From contig NZ_JACHDO010000001.1 in assembly GCF_014201115.1 (NCBI RefSeq), positions 6,696,001 through 6,760,000 on the forward strand: a stretch of DNA of 64,000 nucleotides. Direction: 5' to 3'. The position numbers were made by a program, and so were the translations under genes. The notes beneath the pieces are model-generated. The model was not told where the DNA came from. It ran no database searches and was given only the letters and a program-made list of their open reading frames with translations. The DNA comes from Nocardiopsis metallicus. Its GTDB lineage: Bacteria > Actinomycetota > Actinomycetes > Streptosporangiales > Streptosporangiaceae. Of the stretch, positions 23,480 to 33,396 are shown in pieces (within the stretch, counting starts at the first letter, position 1; each line of letters starts with the position of its first letter).

Positions 23480-23662
23480 TCGTACCACGTAGGTGGTCAG
23501 GGAATCCGGTGCGAATCCGGAACTGACGCGCAGCGGTGTGGGGGACGGGCGGGGTAGTGACGCCACTGGGGCTCGGGCACGCGGACGGCGACGTCCGCGC
23601 GGCACCGGTCCTGGGAAGGCACCCCGTCCGGAGGAACCCGAGTCCGAAGACCTGCTGGCCCC
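23480..23662 (+). ncRNA. Cobalamin riboswitch 1, upstream of btuF
   Basis: Contains the conserved GGAATCCGGTGCGAATCCGG core, ACTGACGCGCAGCGGT, and the B12 box GAGTCCGAAGACCTGCTGG near 23640-23658. A CCTCCGCG/CGCGGAGG hairpin follows immediately (23661-23682). It would shut off the transport genes when adenosylcobalamin is plentiful. Confidence 0.9.
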
Positions 23663-23733
23663 TCCGCGTCGAGTGCGCGGAGGCGCTCCCATGCCAGGCT
23701 CCGCGTTCGAGTCCCGACACCTGAGGCATTCCC

Positions 23734-24795
23734 ATGTCGCGTCACGCGCTCCCGTCCCTCCCCCTTTCCCCCTTCGCCCTCCTGCTCGTTCCCGTCCTCG
23801 CCCTCACCGCCTGCGGTACCGGCCAGGCCGAATCCGACGGGGAGCCGGACGCCGCCGCGGCCGACGGCGGCTACCCCCGCACCATCGACAACTGCGGTTA
23901 CGAGGTCACCCTCGACGCGCCCCCGGAACGGGTGGTCTCCCTCAACCAGGGCAGCACCGAGATCCTGCTCTCCCTCGGGCTGGAGGACCGTGTGGCGGGC
24001 ACCGCCACCTGGACCGACCCGATCATGGAGGGGCTGGAGGAAGCCAACGCCGACATCCCCCGGCTGGCCGAGAACAACCCCTCGTTCGAGCGGGTCCTGG
24101 AAGCCGAACCCGACTTCGTCACGGCCTCCTTCGTCTCCACCCTGGGCACCGGAGGCGTCGCCAGCCGCGAGCAGTTCGAGGAGCTCGGTGTGCCCGCCTA
24201 CGTCTCCCCGACCGACTGCGACGCGGGCAAGGACAACAGCAGCGGGGGAGACGGCTCCCGCAGCGAACAGCTCACCCTCGACGCGGTCTACGGCGAGATC
24301 CGCGACCTCGCCCTCGTCTTCGACGTCGAGGAGCGCGGCGAGGAACTCGTCGGGGAGCTCCAGGAACGGGTGGAGGAGGCGACCCGGGACCTGGACGCCT
24401 CCGACGTCTCCCTCATGTACTGGTTCGCCAACTCCGAGGCGCCCTACCTGGCGGGCTGCTGCGGCGCACCCGGCGCCATCACCCGTGCGATCGGCGCCGA
24501 GAACGCCTTCGACGACACCCACGACGAGTGGCCCCAGATCAACTGGGAGACCGTCGCCGACCGCGACCCCGACGTGATCGTACTGGGCGACCTGACCCGT
24601 GAGTCCCAGACCGCGGAGACCGCCGAGGCCAAGATCGCCTTCCTGGAGGGCAACCCGGCCACCAGCAACCTCACCGCGGTGCGGCAGGAGCGGTACGTCC
24701 TGCTCAGCGGTCAGGCCATGAACCCCGCCATCCGGACCGTGGAGGGGGTCGAGCTGGTCGCCGAGGGCCTGCGCGAGCTCGGGCTCGCCCAGTGA
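23734..24795 (+). CDS. btuF: ABC transporter substrate-binding lipoprotein, probable cobalamin/corrinoid binder
   Basis: A 353-residue periplasmic-binding protein of the BtuF/FepB class. The signal peptide ends in the lipobox LTAC (residues ~24-27). Motifs RVVSLNQGSTEILLSLGLEDRVAGTATW and PDVIVLGDL are typical. Extra cysteines (NCGYEV, TDCDAG, AGCCGAPG) are unusual for the family. The riboswitch directly upstream and the overlapping permease and ATPase genes support a vitamin B12 or corrinoid importer rather than a siderophore importer. Confidence 0.82.
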   Translation: MSRHALPSLPLSPFALLLVPVLALTACGTGQAESDGEPDAAAADGGYPRTIDNCGYEVTLDAPPERVVSLNQGSTEILLSLGLEDRVAGTATWTDPIMEGLEEANADIPRLAENNPSFERVLEAEPDFVTASFVSTLGTGGVASREQFEELGVPAYVSPTDCDAGKDNSSGGDGSRSEQLTLDAVYGEIRDLALVFDVEERGEELVGELQERVEEATRDLDASDVSLMYWFANSEAPYLAGCCGAPGAITRAIGAENAFDDTHDEWPQINWETVADRDPDVIVLGDLTRESQTAETAEAKIAFLEGNPATSNLTAVRQERYVLLSGQAMNPAIRTVEGVELVAEGLRELGLAQ

Positions 24796-25808
24796 CCCGT
24801 GCGCGTCTGGCGCTCCTCACCGGCGGCGGCCTGGTGGTACTGGCCGTCTCGGTCTCGGTGGCGGTGACCATCGGTCCCGCCGACATCACTCCCGCCGAGG
24901 TCTGGAGGTCGGTGGCCGCGCGGCTCGGCTTCGGGCAGAGCCCGCTGTCGCCGCTGCGCGAGGGCATCGTGTGGAACCTGCGCCTGCCCCGGACCCTGCT
25001 CGCCGCCGTGTGCGGGGCGGGTCTGGCCCTGTGCGGCGCGGTCATGCAGTCGCTGCTCCGCAACCCGCTGGCCGACCCCTTCGTGCTCGGAGTCTCCTCG
25101 GGCGCCTCGACCGGCGCGGTCGCCGTGATCGTGCTCGGCTGGGGGGTGGGCGTGCTCTCGATGTCGGCCGGAGCCTTCGTCGGTGCCCTGCTCTCCTTCG
25201 GGATGGTGATGCTGCTCAGCCACACCCTCGGCGGCAGCATGGACCGCGTCGTGCTGTCCGGGGTCGCGGCGATGCAGCTGTTCTCCGCCCTGACCTCGTT
25301 CATCGTGCTGACCTCGGCGGACGCCGAGACCACCAGGGGCGTGCTGTTCTGGCTGCTGGGCTCGCTCAGCGGTGCGGGGTGGTCCGACGTGTTCCTGTGC
25401 GGGACGGTGCTGTTCTCGGTGCTGGCCGTGTGCCTGGCCAACACCACCACGCTCGACGCCTTCGCCTTCGGGGAGGAGGCCGCCGCGAACCTGGGGGTGC
25501 GTGTCACGCACGCCCGCATCGTCCTGTTGAGCGTCACCGCCCTGCTCACCGCCGTCCTGGTCAGCTCGGCCGGGGCGATCGGGTTCGTGGGGCTGGTCCT
25601 GCCGCACGCGGCCAGGGCGCTCACCGGTTCCGCGCACGCCCGGCTCCTGCCGGTGACCGCCCTGGCGGGCGCCGTCTTCCTGGTGTGGGTGGACACGGTC
25701 GCCCGTACCGCGCTCGACCCGCAGGAGATCCCGGTGGGGGTGGTGACCTCGCTCATCGGGGTGCCCGCCTTCATCGCCGTGCTGTACCGAGTCAGGAGCA
25801 AGACGTGA
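24792..25808 (+). CDS. btuC: ABC transporter permease, probable cobalamin importer
   Basis: A 338-residue FecCD/BtuC-type permease starting at GTG 24792, overlapping btuF by four bases. About ten hydrophobic helices; family motifs LRLPRTLLAAVCGAGLALCGAVMQSLLRNPLADPFVLGVSSGAS and GAIGFVGLVLPHAARAL are clear. It forms the membrane channel with BtuD. Confidence 0.87.
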   Translation: MTRARLALLTGGGLVVLAVSVSVAVTIGPADITPAEVWRSVAARLGFGQSPLSPLREGIVWNLRLPRTLLAAVCGAGLALCGAVMQSLLRNPLADPFVLGVSSGASTGAVAVIVLGWGVGVLSMSAGAFVGALLSFGMVMLLSHTLGGSMDRVVLSGVAAMQLFSALTSFIVLTSADAETTRGVLFWLLGSLSGAGWSDVFLCGTVLFSVLAVCLANTTTLDAFAFGEEAAANLGVRVTHARIVLLSVTALLTAVLVSSAGAIGFVGLVLPHAARALTGSAHARLLPVTALAGAVFLVWVDTVARTALDPQEIPVGVVTSLIGVPAFIAVLYRVRSKT

Positions 25809-26611
25809 ACGACTCCGACCGCCTGGTCGCGACGGACGGGCTCAGTACGGAGGGCGGGCTCAGAGCGGAGCGGGTCAGCCGTGAGGTCGGCGGCCGGCTC
25901 GTACTCGACGGCGTGACCATCGCGCCCCGCCCGGGCGAGACCATCGGCCTGCTGGGCCCCAACGGCTCGGGAAAGTCCACCCTGCTGAGGCTGCTCTCCG
26001 GGGTGCTCGCCCCGTCCGCCGGTGTGGTCACCCTGGACGAGCGACCCCTGGCCAGGACCGGGCGACGCGCCCTGGCACGGCGGATCGCCACCGTCCAGCA
26101 GAACGCGCACACCCAGACCGAGCTCACCGTCCGGGAGGTCGTCGCCCTGGGCCGCATCCCGCACCGCCGCGCGTGGGCACCGATGTCCGCCGCTGACCTG
26201 GAGGCCGTCCGGGGCGCGCTGGAGCGCGCCGGACTCACGGACCTGGCGGACCGGTCCTGGCACACCCTCTCCGGAGGCGAGCGCCAGCGGGCCCAGATCG
26301 CCCGCGCACTCGCCCAGGAACCGGAGGAGCTCCTGCTCGACGAGCCGACCAACCACCTCGACATCCAGTACCAGATCGACCTGCTGGAACTGGTCGCGGG
26401 ACTGCCGGTGACCTCGGTGATCGCCCTGCACGACCTCAACCTCGCCGCGATGTACTGCGACCGCCTGCTCGTGCTGAGGCAGGGCCGTGTCGTCGCCGAG
26501 GGCACACCCTCGCAGGTCCTGACCGCCCCCCTCATCGGTGAGGTCTACGGGGTGCGGGTCGAGGTCCTGGCGGGATCGGACGGCCCGGTGGTCCGTTTCC
26601 TGCGCAGATGA
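25805..26611 (+). CDS. btuD: ABC transporter ATP-binding protein, probable cobalamin importer
   Basis: A 268-residue ATPase starting at GTG 25805, overlapping btuC by four bases (GTGA). Walker A LLGPNGSGKSTLLR, signature LSGGERQRAQIARALAQ, Walker B LLLDEPTNHLD and switch His (IALHDLNLAAMYCD) are intact. It energises the BtuFC importer. The last gene of the riboswitch-1 operon; a terminator follows. Confidence 0.88.
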   Translation: MNDSDRLVATDGLSTEGGLRAERVSREVGGRLVLDGVTIAPRPGETIGLLGPNGSGKSTLLRLLSGVLAPSAGVVTLDERPLARTGRRALARRIATVQQNAHTQTELTVREVVALGRIPHRRAWAPMSAADLEAVRGALERAGLTDLADRSWHTLSGGERQRAQIARALAQEPEELLLDEPTNHLDIQYQIDLLELVAGLPVTSVIALHDLNLAAMYCDRLLVLRQGRVVAEGTPSQVLTAPLIGEVYGVRVEVLAGSDGPVVRFLRR

Positions 26612-26632
26612 GACCGAGGTAAGGCGCTGCTG

Positions 26633-26661
26633 AGGCCGGGGGCGGGCCCGGCCCCCGGCCT
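26633..26661 (+). terminator. Terminator after btuD
   Basis: An 11-base GC-rich stem (AGGCCGGGGGC and complement) 21 bases after the btuD stop, before riboswitch 2. Confidence 0.6.
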
Positions 26662-26721
26662 CCGGGCTTCCCCGCGCGGGCGCCTCCGTCGGCCTCCCGT
26701 TACAGTGTGAGTCCTTTGCTC

Positions 26722-26812
26722 GTGGTACAGGAACCCGGTGCGATTCCGGGGCGGTTCCGCCACTGTGATGCCCCGTCTCCTCACGGGGCGCAGCCAGACA
26801 CTGGCCGCGGGC
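26722..26812 (+). ncRNA. Cobalamin riboswitch 2, upstream of cobN
   Basis: Shows AGGAACCCGGTGCGATTCCGG, GCGGTTCCGCCACTGTGATG and the B12 box CAGCCAGACACTGGCC. It is shorter and of a different subtype from riboswitches 1 and 4. It controls cobN-cobF-cobQ-cobK. Confidence 0.92.
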
Positions 26813-26858
26813 AGTCCGACCGCCGATGGGGCGAGAACCCCGAGGGAGGAATCCGACC

Positions 26859-29800
26859 ATGACGGTACGGATCGCTCTGCTGTCCACCTCCGACACCGAC
26901 CTGCTCTCCGCCCGCTCCAGCGGGGCCGAGTACGTCTGGGCCAACCCGTCCCGGGCCTCCGACGCCGAACTCACCGGCGCCGTCGAGCGGGCCGACCTCG
27001 TGGTGGTGCGCCTGCTGGGCTCCTCACACGACCTGTGGCCCGGTCTGTCCGCCGTCCGCGAGCGGGGCACGCCCCTGGTGGTCCTCAGCGGAGAACAGCA
27101 GCCCAGCGCCGAGCTGATGGAGCACTCCACCGTCCCGATCGGGCTGGCCACCGAGGCCCACCGCTACCTCGCCGAGGGCGGCCCGGCCAACCTCGCCCGC
27201 CTGCACGCCTTCCTCTCCGACACCGTGCTGCTCACCGGTGAGGGGTTCGAACCCCCGGCCGCCCTGCCGCTGTGGGGCTTCCCCGATCGGGATCGCCCGG
27301 CCGCCCCCGACCTGCCACGGGTCGGCATCCTCTACTACCGGGCCCACGAGGCGGGCGGCAACACCGCCTTCGCGCACGCCCTGGCCGACGCCGTCGACGC
27401 GACCGGGCAGGCCGTGGGCGTGCCGGTCTTCGCCGGGTCGCTGCGGTCGGCCCCCGACGACCTCTACGAGGCGCTCGGCGACCTCGACACCCTGATCGTC
27501 ACCGTCCTGGCCGCGGGCGGCAGCGTGCCCGCCTCGGCGAGCGCGGGCGGTGACGACGAGGCGTGGGACGTGGAGCGCATGGCCGCCCTGGACGTCCCCG
27601 TCATCCAGGGCCTGTGCCTGACCAGCTCGCGCGCGGACTGGGAGGCCTCCGAGGACGGGGTCACCCCGCTGGACTCGGCCACCCAGATCGCCATCCCCGA
27701 GTTCGACGGCCGCATCATCACGGTGCCGTTCTCCTTCAAGGAGATCGACGGCGACGGCCTGCCCCGCTACGTCGCCGACCCCGAACGCTGCACCCGGCTC
27801 GCGGGCACCGCGGTCGCCCACGCGCGCCTGCGGCACGTCCCCGCCGCCGAGAAGCGGATCGCCCTCGTGCTGTCGGCCTACCCGACCAAGCACTCCCGCA
27901 TCGGCAACGCGGTCGGCCTCGACACCCCGCGCTCCCTCGTGCGCCTGTTGCGCCGCCTGCGCCAGGAGGGCTACGACCTGGGTTCACCCGAGGACCTGCC
28001 GGGCCTGGACCTGGAGGACGAGACCGAGGCGGGCGACGCGCTGATCCACGCCCTGATCGAGGCGGGCGGCCAGGACGAGGACTGGCTGACGTCGGTTCAG
28101 CTCACCGACGCCCACGTGCGGATCACGGCCGAGCAGTACGCCGCCTGGACCGAGGGTCTGCCCGCCACCCTGAAGGAGGCGATGCGGGAGAAGTGGGGCC
28201 CCGGGCCCGGGAGCCTCTACGTCAACGACGCGGGCGAGCTCGTGCTGGCCGCCCTGCGCGCGGGCAACGTGGTCGTCATGGTCCAGCCGCCGCGCGGGTT
28301 CGGGGAGAACCCGATCGCGATCTACCACGACCCCGACCTGCCGCCCAGCCACCACTACCTGGCCGCCTACCGCTGGCTGGAACACGGGTTCGGCGCGCAC
28401 GCCGTCGTGCACCTGGGCAAGCACGGTTCCCTGGAGTGGCTGCCCGGCAAGAACGCCGCCCTGTCGGCGGAGTGCGCCACCGACGCCGTCCTGGGCGACC
28501 TGCCCCTGATCTACCCGTTCCTGGTCAACGACCCGGGAGAGGGCGCCCAGGCCAAGCGCCGCGCGCACGCCACGGTCGTCGACCACCTCATCCCGCCGAT
28601 GGCCCGCGCCGAGACCTACGGCGACATCGCACGCCTGGAGCAGCTCCTCGACGAGTACGCCAACATCGCCGCGATGGACCCGGCCAAGCTGCCCGCGGTC
28701 CGGGGTGAGATCTGGGCGCTGATGCGCGCCGCCGAGATGCACCGCGACCTGGGCCTCGAGGAACGTCCCGACGACGAGGAGTTCGACGACTTCCTGCTGC
28801 ACGTCGACGGCTGGCTGTGCGAGATCAAGGACACCCAGATCCGCGACGGACTGCACGTGCTCGGTGAGGCGCCGGACGGGGAGAGCAGGGTCAACCTGGT
28901 CATGGCCGTGCTGCGCGCCGCCCAGGTCTGGGGCGGGGTCGGCCAGGCGGTTCCGGGCCTGCGCGCCGCCCTCGGACTCAAGGAGGACGCCCCCACCTCC
29001 GAGGTCGACGAGGTGGAGGCCCTGGCGCGCGGACTCGTGGAGCGGATGGAAGAGGCGGGCTGGGACCCGGCCGCCGTGGAGGGCCTGCACGACGACCCGG
29101 GAGTGCGCTCCGTCCTCGCCTTCGCCGCCGCCCAGGTGACACCGCGCCTGGCCCGGACCACCGACGAACTCGACCACGTCCTGCACGCGCTCGAAGGCGG
29201 TTTCATCCCCGCGGGCCCGTCCGGCTCCCCGCTGCGCGGGCTGGTCAACGTGCTGCCGACCGGCCGCAACTTCTACACCGTCGACCCGCGCGCGGTACCC
29301 TCCCGGCTGGCCTGGCAGACCGGCCAGGCGATGGCCGACTCGCTGCTGCGCCGCCACCTGGAGGAGACCGGCACCTACCCGGAGTCGGTCGGCCTGTCGG
29401 TGTGGGGCACCTCCGCCATGCGCACCTCCGGCGACGACATCGCCGAGGTCCTGGCCCTGCTGGGCGTGCGCCCCGAATGGGACGAGGCCTCCCGGCGGGT
29501 GTCCCGGCTGGAGGTGGTGCCGCTGGAGGAACTGGGCCGACCGCGCGTGGACGTCACGGTGCGCATCTCCGGTTTCTTCCGCGACGCCTTCCCGCACGTC
29601 GTGGCCATGCTCGACGACGCCGTCCAACTGGTCGCCGACCTCGACGAGCCCGACGACCAGAACCACGTGCGCGCCCACACCCGGGCCGACCTGGCCGAGC
29701 ACGGCGACCACCGCCGGGCCACCACCCGGATCTTCGGTTCGGCCCCCGGCTCCTACGGCGCGGGCATCCTGCAGGTCGTGGAGTCGGGCAACTGGCGCGA

Positions 29801-30449
29801 CGACGCCGACCTGGCCGAGGTCTACACGGCCTGGGGCGGCTTCGCCTACGGCCGGGGCCTGGACGGCGCCCCGGCCGCCGACGACATGCGCGCCAACTAC
29901 CGCCGGATCAGGGTCGCGGCCAAGAACATCGACAGCGCCGAACACGACATCGCCGACTCCGACGACTACTTCCAGTACCACGGCGGCATGATCGCCACCG
30001 TGCGGGCGCTGACCGGCGCGGACCCCAAGGCCTACGTCGGCGACTCCACCAACCCCGACGCGGTGCGCACCCGGCCCCTGGCCGACGAGACCGCCCGGGT
30101 GTTCCGCGCCCGCGTGGTCAACCCCCGCTGGATCGCGGCGATGCGCCGCCACGGCTACAAGGGCGCCTTCGAACTGGCGGCCACCGTCGACTACCTGTTC
30201 GGCTTCGACGCCACCGCCGGGGTCGTGCACGACTGGATGTACGAGAAGCTGGCAGCCGAGTACGTGCTGGACGCCGAGACCCAGGAGTTCCTGCGCCGCT
30301 CCAACCCGTGGGCGCTGCACGGCATCGTCGAGCGGCTGCACGAGGCCGCCCGGCGCGGGCTGTGGGCCGAGCCGGACCCGGAGACGAGGCGGGCGCTCCA
30401 GGAGGTCTACCTGGAGGTCGAGGGCGACCTGGAGGAGAGGGCCGAGTGA
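26859..30449 (+). CDS. cobN: Cobaltochelatase subunit CobN
   Basis: A 1196-residue large subunit of the aerobic cobaltochelatase, which inserts cobalt into hydrogenobyrinic acid a,c-diamide using ATP. ATG 26859 follows GGAGG. Family motifs include VALVLSAYPTKHSRIGNAVGLDTP-like IALVLSAYPTKHS, GENPIAIYHDPDLPPSHHYLAAYRWL, HLGKHGSLEWLPGKNAALS and the C-terminal NPRWIAAMRRHGYKGA. Length is normal. The AAA/vWA partner is encoded at 45992-48124. First gene of a four-gene overlapping operon. Confidence 0.96.
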   Translation: MTVRIALLSTSDTDLLSARSSGAEYVWANPSRASDAELTGAVERADLVVVRLLGSSHDLWPGLSAVRERGTPLVVLSGEQQPSAELMEHSTVPIGLATEAHRYLAEGGPANLARLHAFLSDTVLLTGEGFEPPAALPLWGFPDRDRPAAPDLPRVGILYYRAHEAGGNTAFAHALADAVDATGQAVGVPVFAGSLRSAPDDLYEALGDLDTLIVTVLAAGGSVPASASAGGDDEAWDVERMAALDVPVIQGLCLTSSRADWEASEDGVTPLDSATQIAIPEFDGRIITVPFSFKEIDGDGLPRYVADPERCTRLAGTAVAHARLRHVPAAEKRIALVLSAYPTKHSRIGNAVGLDTPRSLVRLLRRLRQEGYDLGSPEDLPGLDLEDETEAGDALIHALIEAGGQDEDWLTSVQLTDAHVRITAEQYAAWTEGLPATLKEAMREKWGPGPGSLYVNDAGELVLAALRAGNVVVMVQPPRGFGENPIAIYHDPDLPPSHHYLAAYRWLEHGFGAHAVVHLGKHGSLEWLPGKNAALSAECATDAVLGDLPLIYPFLVNDPGEGAQAKRRAHATVVDHLIPPMARAETYGDIARLEQLLDEYANIAAMDPAKLPAVRGEIWALMRAAEMHRDLGLEERPDDEEFDDFLLHVDGWLCEIKDTQIRDGLHVLGEAPDGESRVNLVMAVLRAAQVWGGVGQAVPGLRAALGLKEDAPTSEVDEVEALARGLVERMEEAGWDPAAVEGLHDDPGVRSVLAFAAAQVTPRLARTTDELDHVLHALEGGFIPAGPSGSPLRGLVNVLPTGRNFYTVDPRAVPSRLAWQTGQAMADSLLRRHLEETGTYPESVGLSVWGTSAMRTSGDDIAEVLALLGVRPEWDEASRRVSRLEVVPLEELGRPRVDVTVRISGFFRDAFPHVVAMLDDAVQLVADLDEPDDQNHVRAHTRADLAEHGDHRRATTRIFGSAPGSYGAGILQVVESGNWRDDADLAEVYTAWGGFAYGRGLDGAPAADDMRANYRRIRVAAKNIDSAEHDIADSDDYFQYHGGMIATVRALTGADPKAYVGDSTNPDAVRTRPLADETARVFRARVVNPRWIAAMRRHGYKGAFELAATVDYLFGFDATAGVVHDWMYEKLAAEYVLDAETQEFLRRSNPWALHGIVERLHEAARRGLWAEPDPETRRALQEVYLEVEGDLEERAE

Positions 30450-31171
30450 GGGTGCGGATCCTGGGGATCGGGATGGGTCCCCAGCACGTCACCGGTGAGG
30501 TCGCCGACGCCCTGCGCGGCTGCGACTACGCCGTCGCCGTCCGCAAACGGGACGACGACGGCCTGTTCGCCCTGCGCCAGGAGGTCTGCGACGCCTACGG
30601 GGTGCCGCTGGTGGCGGTGCCCGACCCCGAGCGTGACCGCGACGACCCCGCCGACTACCCGGCGGCGGTCGCCGACTGGCACGAGGCGCGCGTGGCCGCC
30701 TTCGAGCGGGTGCTGGGCGAACGCGGCGGCACCGCGGCCTTCCTGGTCTGGGGCGACCCCTCCCTGTACGACTCCACCCTGCGGATCGTCGCGCGGATCG
30801 CCGAACGGGGCAACGTCGACGTGGACCACGACGTGCTCCCCGGGATCAGCGCACCCCAGCTCCTGGCCGCCCGGCACCGGATCGTGCTGCACGGGGTGGG
30901 CCGCCCGGTGCACGTCACCACGGCCCGGCGGCTGCCCGAGGCCGTGGCGGCGGGGCAGGACAACATCCTCGTCATGCTCACCGGGCGGCACGGCTTCGAG
31001 GGCCTTGAGGACTGGTCCCTGTGGTGGGGCGCCAACCTGGGCACCGACTCCGAGGAACTGGTCTCCGGGCGGGTGGCGGACGTCCTGCCCGAGGTCGGGG
31101 CGGCGCGTCGGCGGGCCAGGGACAAGGCGGGCTGGGTGATGGACACCGCCCTGCTGAGGAGATCCGAATGA
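30446..31171 (+). CDS. cobF: Precorrin-6A synthase (deacetylating)
   Basis: A 241-residue SAM-dependent methyltransferase that methylates C1 and releases acetate from precorrin-5, a step specific to the aerobic pathway. GTG 30446 overlaps the cobN stop (GTGA). It shows the tetrapyrrole methylase glycine motif ILGIGMGPQHVTGEVADAL, the VWGDPSLYDST loop and LPGISAPQLLAARH. An open frame extends far upstream through cobN but is a shadow. Confidence 0.93.
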   Translation: MRVRILGIGMGPQHVTGEVADALRGCDYAVAVRKRDDDGLFALRQEVCDAYGVPLVAVPDPERDRDDPADYPAAVADWHEARVAAFERVLGERGGTAAFLVWGDPSLYDSTLRIVARIAERGNVDVDHDVLPGISAPQLLAARHRIVLHGVGRPVHVTTARRLPEAVAAGQDNILVMLTGRHGFEGLEDWSLWWGANLGTDSEELVSGRVADVLPEVGAARRRARDKAGWVMDTALLRRSE

Positions 31172-32649
31172 GCGGGCTGCTGGTCGCCGGGACCACCTCC
31201 GACGCGGGCAAGAGCGTGGTCACCACCGCCCTGTGCCGTGCCCTCGCCCGCCGGGGCGTGCGGGTGGCGCCGTACAAGGCGCAGAACATGTCCAACAACT
31301 CCATGGTCTGCCACGGCCCGGACGGGCACCCGGCGGAGATCGGCCGCGCCCAGTGGGTGCAGGCGCTGGCCGCCCGCGCGATCCCCGAACCCGCGATGAA
31401 CCCGGTGCTGCTCAAACCGGGCAGCGACCGGCGCAGCCACGCCGTGCTGATGGGCCACCCCGCCGGGGAGGTGTCCTCCTCGGACTGGGAGGCCGGGCGG
31501 CGCCACCTGGCCGAGGCCGCGCACACCGCCTTCGACGACCTGTCCGGGCGCTACGACGTGGTCGTCGCCGAGGGCGCGGGCAGCCCCGCCGAGATCAACC
31601 TGCGCGCGGGCGACTACGTCAACATGGGCCTGGCACGGCACGCGGGGCTGCCCGTGGTGGTGGTCGGCGACATCGACCGGGGCGGGGTGTTCGCCGCGAT
31701 GTACGGGACGGTGGCGCTGCTGGAACCCGCCGACCAGACGCTGATCGCCGGTTTCGTGGTGAACAAGTTCCGGGGCGACCACGGCCTGCTCCAACCGGGC
31801 CTGGACGACCTGGAACGGATCACCGGCCGCCGGGTGTTCGGGACGCTGCCCTGGGACCCCGGGCTGTGGCTGGACTCCGAGGACGCCCTCGACCTGGAGG
31901 GGCGGCGGGCCGACGGGGAGGCGGCGCTGCGGGTGGCGGTGGTGCGCCTGCCCCGGATCAGCAACTTCACCGACGTGGACGCGCTCGGCCTGGAACCCGG
32001 GCTCGACGTGGTCTTCGCCTCCGGGCCGCGCGACCTCGCCGACGCCGACCTCGTGGTGCTGCCCGGCACCCGCTCCACCCTCGCCGACCTGGCCTGGCTG
32101 CGCTCGCGCGGCCTGGACGCGGCGATCACCGAACACGTGCGCCGGGGGCGCCCGCTGCTCGGGATCTGCGGCGGCTTCCAGATGCTCGGGCGCACGGTCA
32201 CCGACCCCGAGGGCGTCGAGGCCGCGCCGGGTTCCTCGGCGGAGGGACTGGGCCTGCTGGACGTGCGCACCGACTTCACCGCCGAGAAGACCCTGCGGCT
32301 GCCCGAGGGCGAGGCGCTGGGCGCGCCCGCGCACGGCTACGAGATCCACCACGGACGCGTCACTGTGGAGGAGGGCGCGGAGGAGTTCCTGGGCGGAGCG
32401 CGTTCAGGCCAGGTCTTCGGCACCATGTGGCACGGGAGCCTGGAGGGCGACGCCTTCCGGGCGGCCTTCCTCTCCCAGGCTCTGGGGTACGGGCCGTCCG
32501 GGACGGACTTCCCGGCCGCGCGTGAGCGGCGGATGGACCTGCTCGCGGACCTCGCGGAGCGGTACCTGGACGTCGACGCGCTGCTGGGGCTGGCCCGCGA
32601 GGGTGCGCCCGCCGGACTTCCCCTGCTCGGACGGGAGTTCGCACGATGA
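31168..32649 (+). CDS. cobQ: Cobyric acid synthase
   Basis: A 493-residue glutamine-dependent amidotransferase that amidates four carboxyls of adenosylcobyrinic acid a,c-diamide. ATG 31168 overlaps cobF by four bases. N-terminal ATPase part: LLVAGTTSDAGKSVVTTALC, APYKAQNMSNNSMV; C-terminal glutaminase with nucleophile Cys in LLGICGGFQMLG and the YEIHHGR motif. All key residues are present. Confidence 0.95.
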   Translation: MSGLLVAGTTSDAGKSVVTTALCRALARRGVRVAPYKAQNMSNNSMVCHGPDGHPAEIGRAQWVQALAARAIPEPAMNPVLLKPGSDRRSHAVLMGHPAGEVSSSDWEAGRRHLAEAAHTAFDDLSGRYDVVVAEGAGSPAEINLRAGDYVNMGLARHAGLPVVVVGDIDRGGVFAAMYGTVALLEPADQTLIAGFVVNKFRGDHGLLQPGLDDLERITGRRVFGTLPWDPGLWLDSEDALDLEGRRADGEAALRVAVVRLPRISNFTDVDALGLEPGLDVVFASGPRDLADADLVVLPGTRSTLADLAWLRSRGLDAAITEHVRRGRPLLGICGGFQMLGRTVTDPEGVEAAPGSSAEGLGLLDVRTDFTAEKTLRLPEGEALGAPAHGYEIHHGRVTVEEGAEEFLGGARSGQVFGTMWHGSLEGDAFRAAFLSQALGYGPSGTDFPAARERRMDLLADLAERYLDVDALLGLAREGAPAGLPLLGREFAR

Positions 32650-33365
32650 GGATTCTGCTCCTGGGCGGCACCTCCGAGGCCCGTGAGCTGGCCGCCCTGC
32701 TGGTCGAGGCCGGTGTGGACGTGACGACCTCGCTCGCCGGGCGGGTGGCCCGGCCGCGACTGCCGGTGGGGAAGGTACGGATCGGCGGGTTCGGCGGGGT
32801 CGAGGGCCTGCGCGCGGCCCTGGCCGACTACGACGCGGTGGTGGACGCCACCCACCCCTTCGCGCTCGGGATGACCGCGAACGCGGCGGCGGCCTGCACG
32901 GACCTGCCGCTGCTGCGCCTGGAACGGCCGGGCTGGGACCCGGACCCGGCCTGGCACTACGCCCAGACCCACGAGGAGGCGGCGCGAATGGCGGCCGGAC
33001 TCGGGGAGCGGCCGTTCGTGACGGTCGGTCGCCAGGAACTGGCCCGCTTCGTGCCCGCCCTGGGCGAGCGCGCGGTCCTGGCCCGGGTGGTGGACGTGCC
33101 CGAGCTCGAACTCCCCGGTGCCTGGCGCCTGCTGACCAGCCGGGGTCCGTACCTGCTCGAAGGCGAGCTGGAGCTGATGGCCGGGCACCGGGCGGACGTG
33201 CTCATCACCAAGGACTCCGGCGGTACCTACACCTGGCCGAAGATGGCGGCCGCCGGACGGCTCGGTGTCCCGGTCGTGGTGGTGCGCCGCCCTGCCGGAC
33301 CGGAGGGCGTGCCCACGGTCCACAGGGTGTCGGACGCCTTCGACTGGGTGACCGGGGTGGAGTGA
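32646..33365 (+). CDS. cobK: Precorrin-6A reductase
   Basis: A 239-residue NADPH-dependent reductase starting at ATG 32646, overlapping cobQ by four bases. N-terminal MRILLLGGTSEARELA, later VVDATHPFALGMTANAAAAC, LLTSRGPYLLEGELELM and LITKDSGGTYTWPKM are characteristic. It reduces precorrin-6A to 6B. Last gene of the riboswitch-2 operon. Confidence 0.94.
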   Translation: MRILLLGGTSEARELAALLVEAGVDVTTSLAGRVARPRLPVGKVRIGGFGGVEGLRAALADYDAVVDATHPFALGMTANAAAACTDLPLLRLERPGWDPDPAWHYAQTHEEAARMAAGLGERPFVTVGRQELARFVPALGERAVLARVVDVPELELPGAWRLLTSRGPYLLEGELELMAGHRADVLITKDSGGTYTWPKMAAAGRLGVPVVVVRRPAGPEGVPTVHRVSDAFDWVTGVE

Positions 33366-33396
33366 GCGAAGGCCGCTGGTCCGTCTCCCGTAGCTG

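Noticed and set aside
20729..23557. A 942-codon rightward open frame across the acyltransferase and phosphatase genes
   Set aside because: Arg/Pro/Gly-rich translation typical of an out-of-phase frame in high-GC DNA; the recognisable proteins are in other frames.
24704..27151. An 815-codon frame opposite btuFCD
   Set aside because: It runs antisense through three recognised genes and a riboswitch; no family features.
27984..30341. A 785-codon frame opposite cobN
   Set aside because: Antisense shadow of a conserved gene, no ribosome site and low-complexity product.
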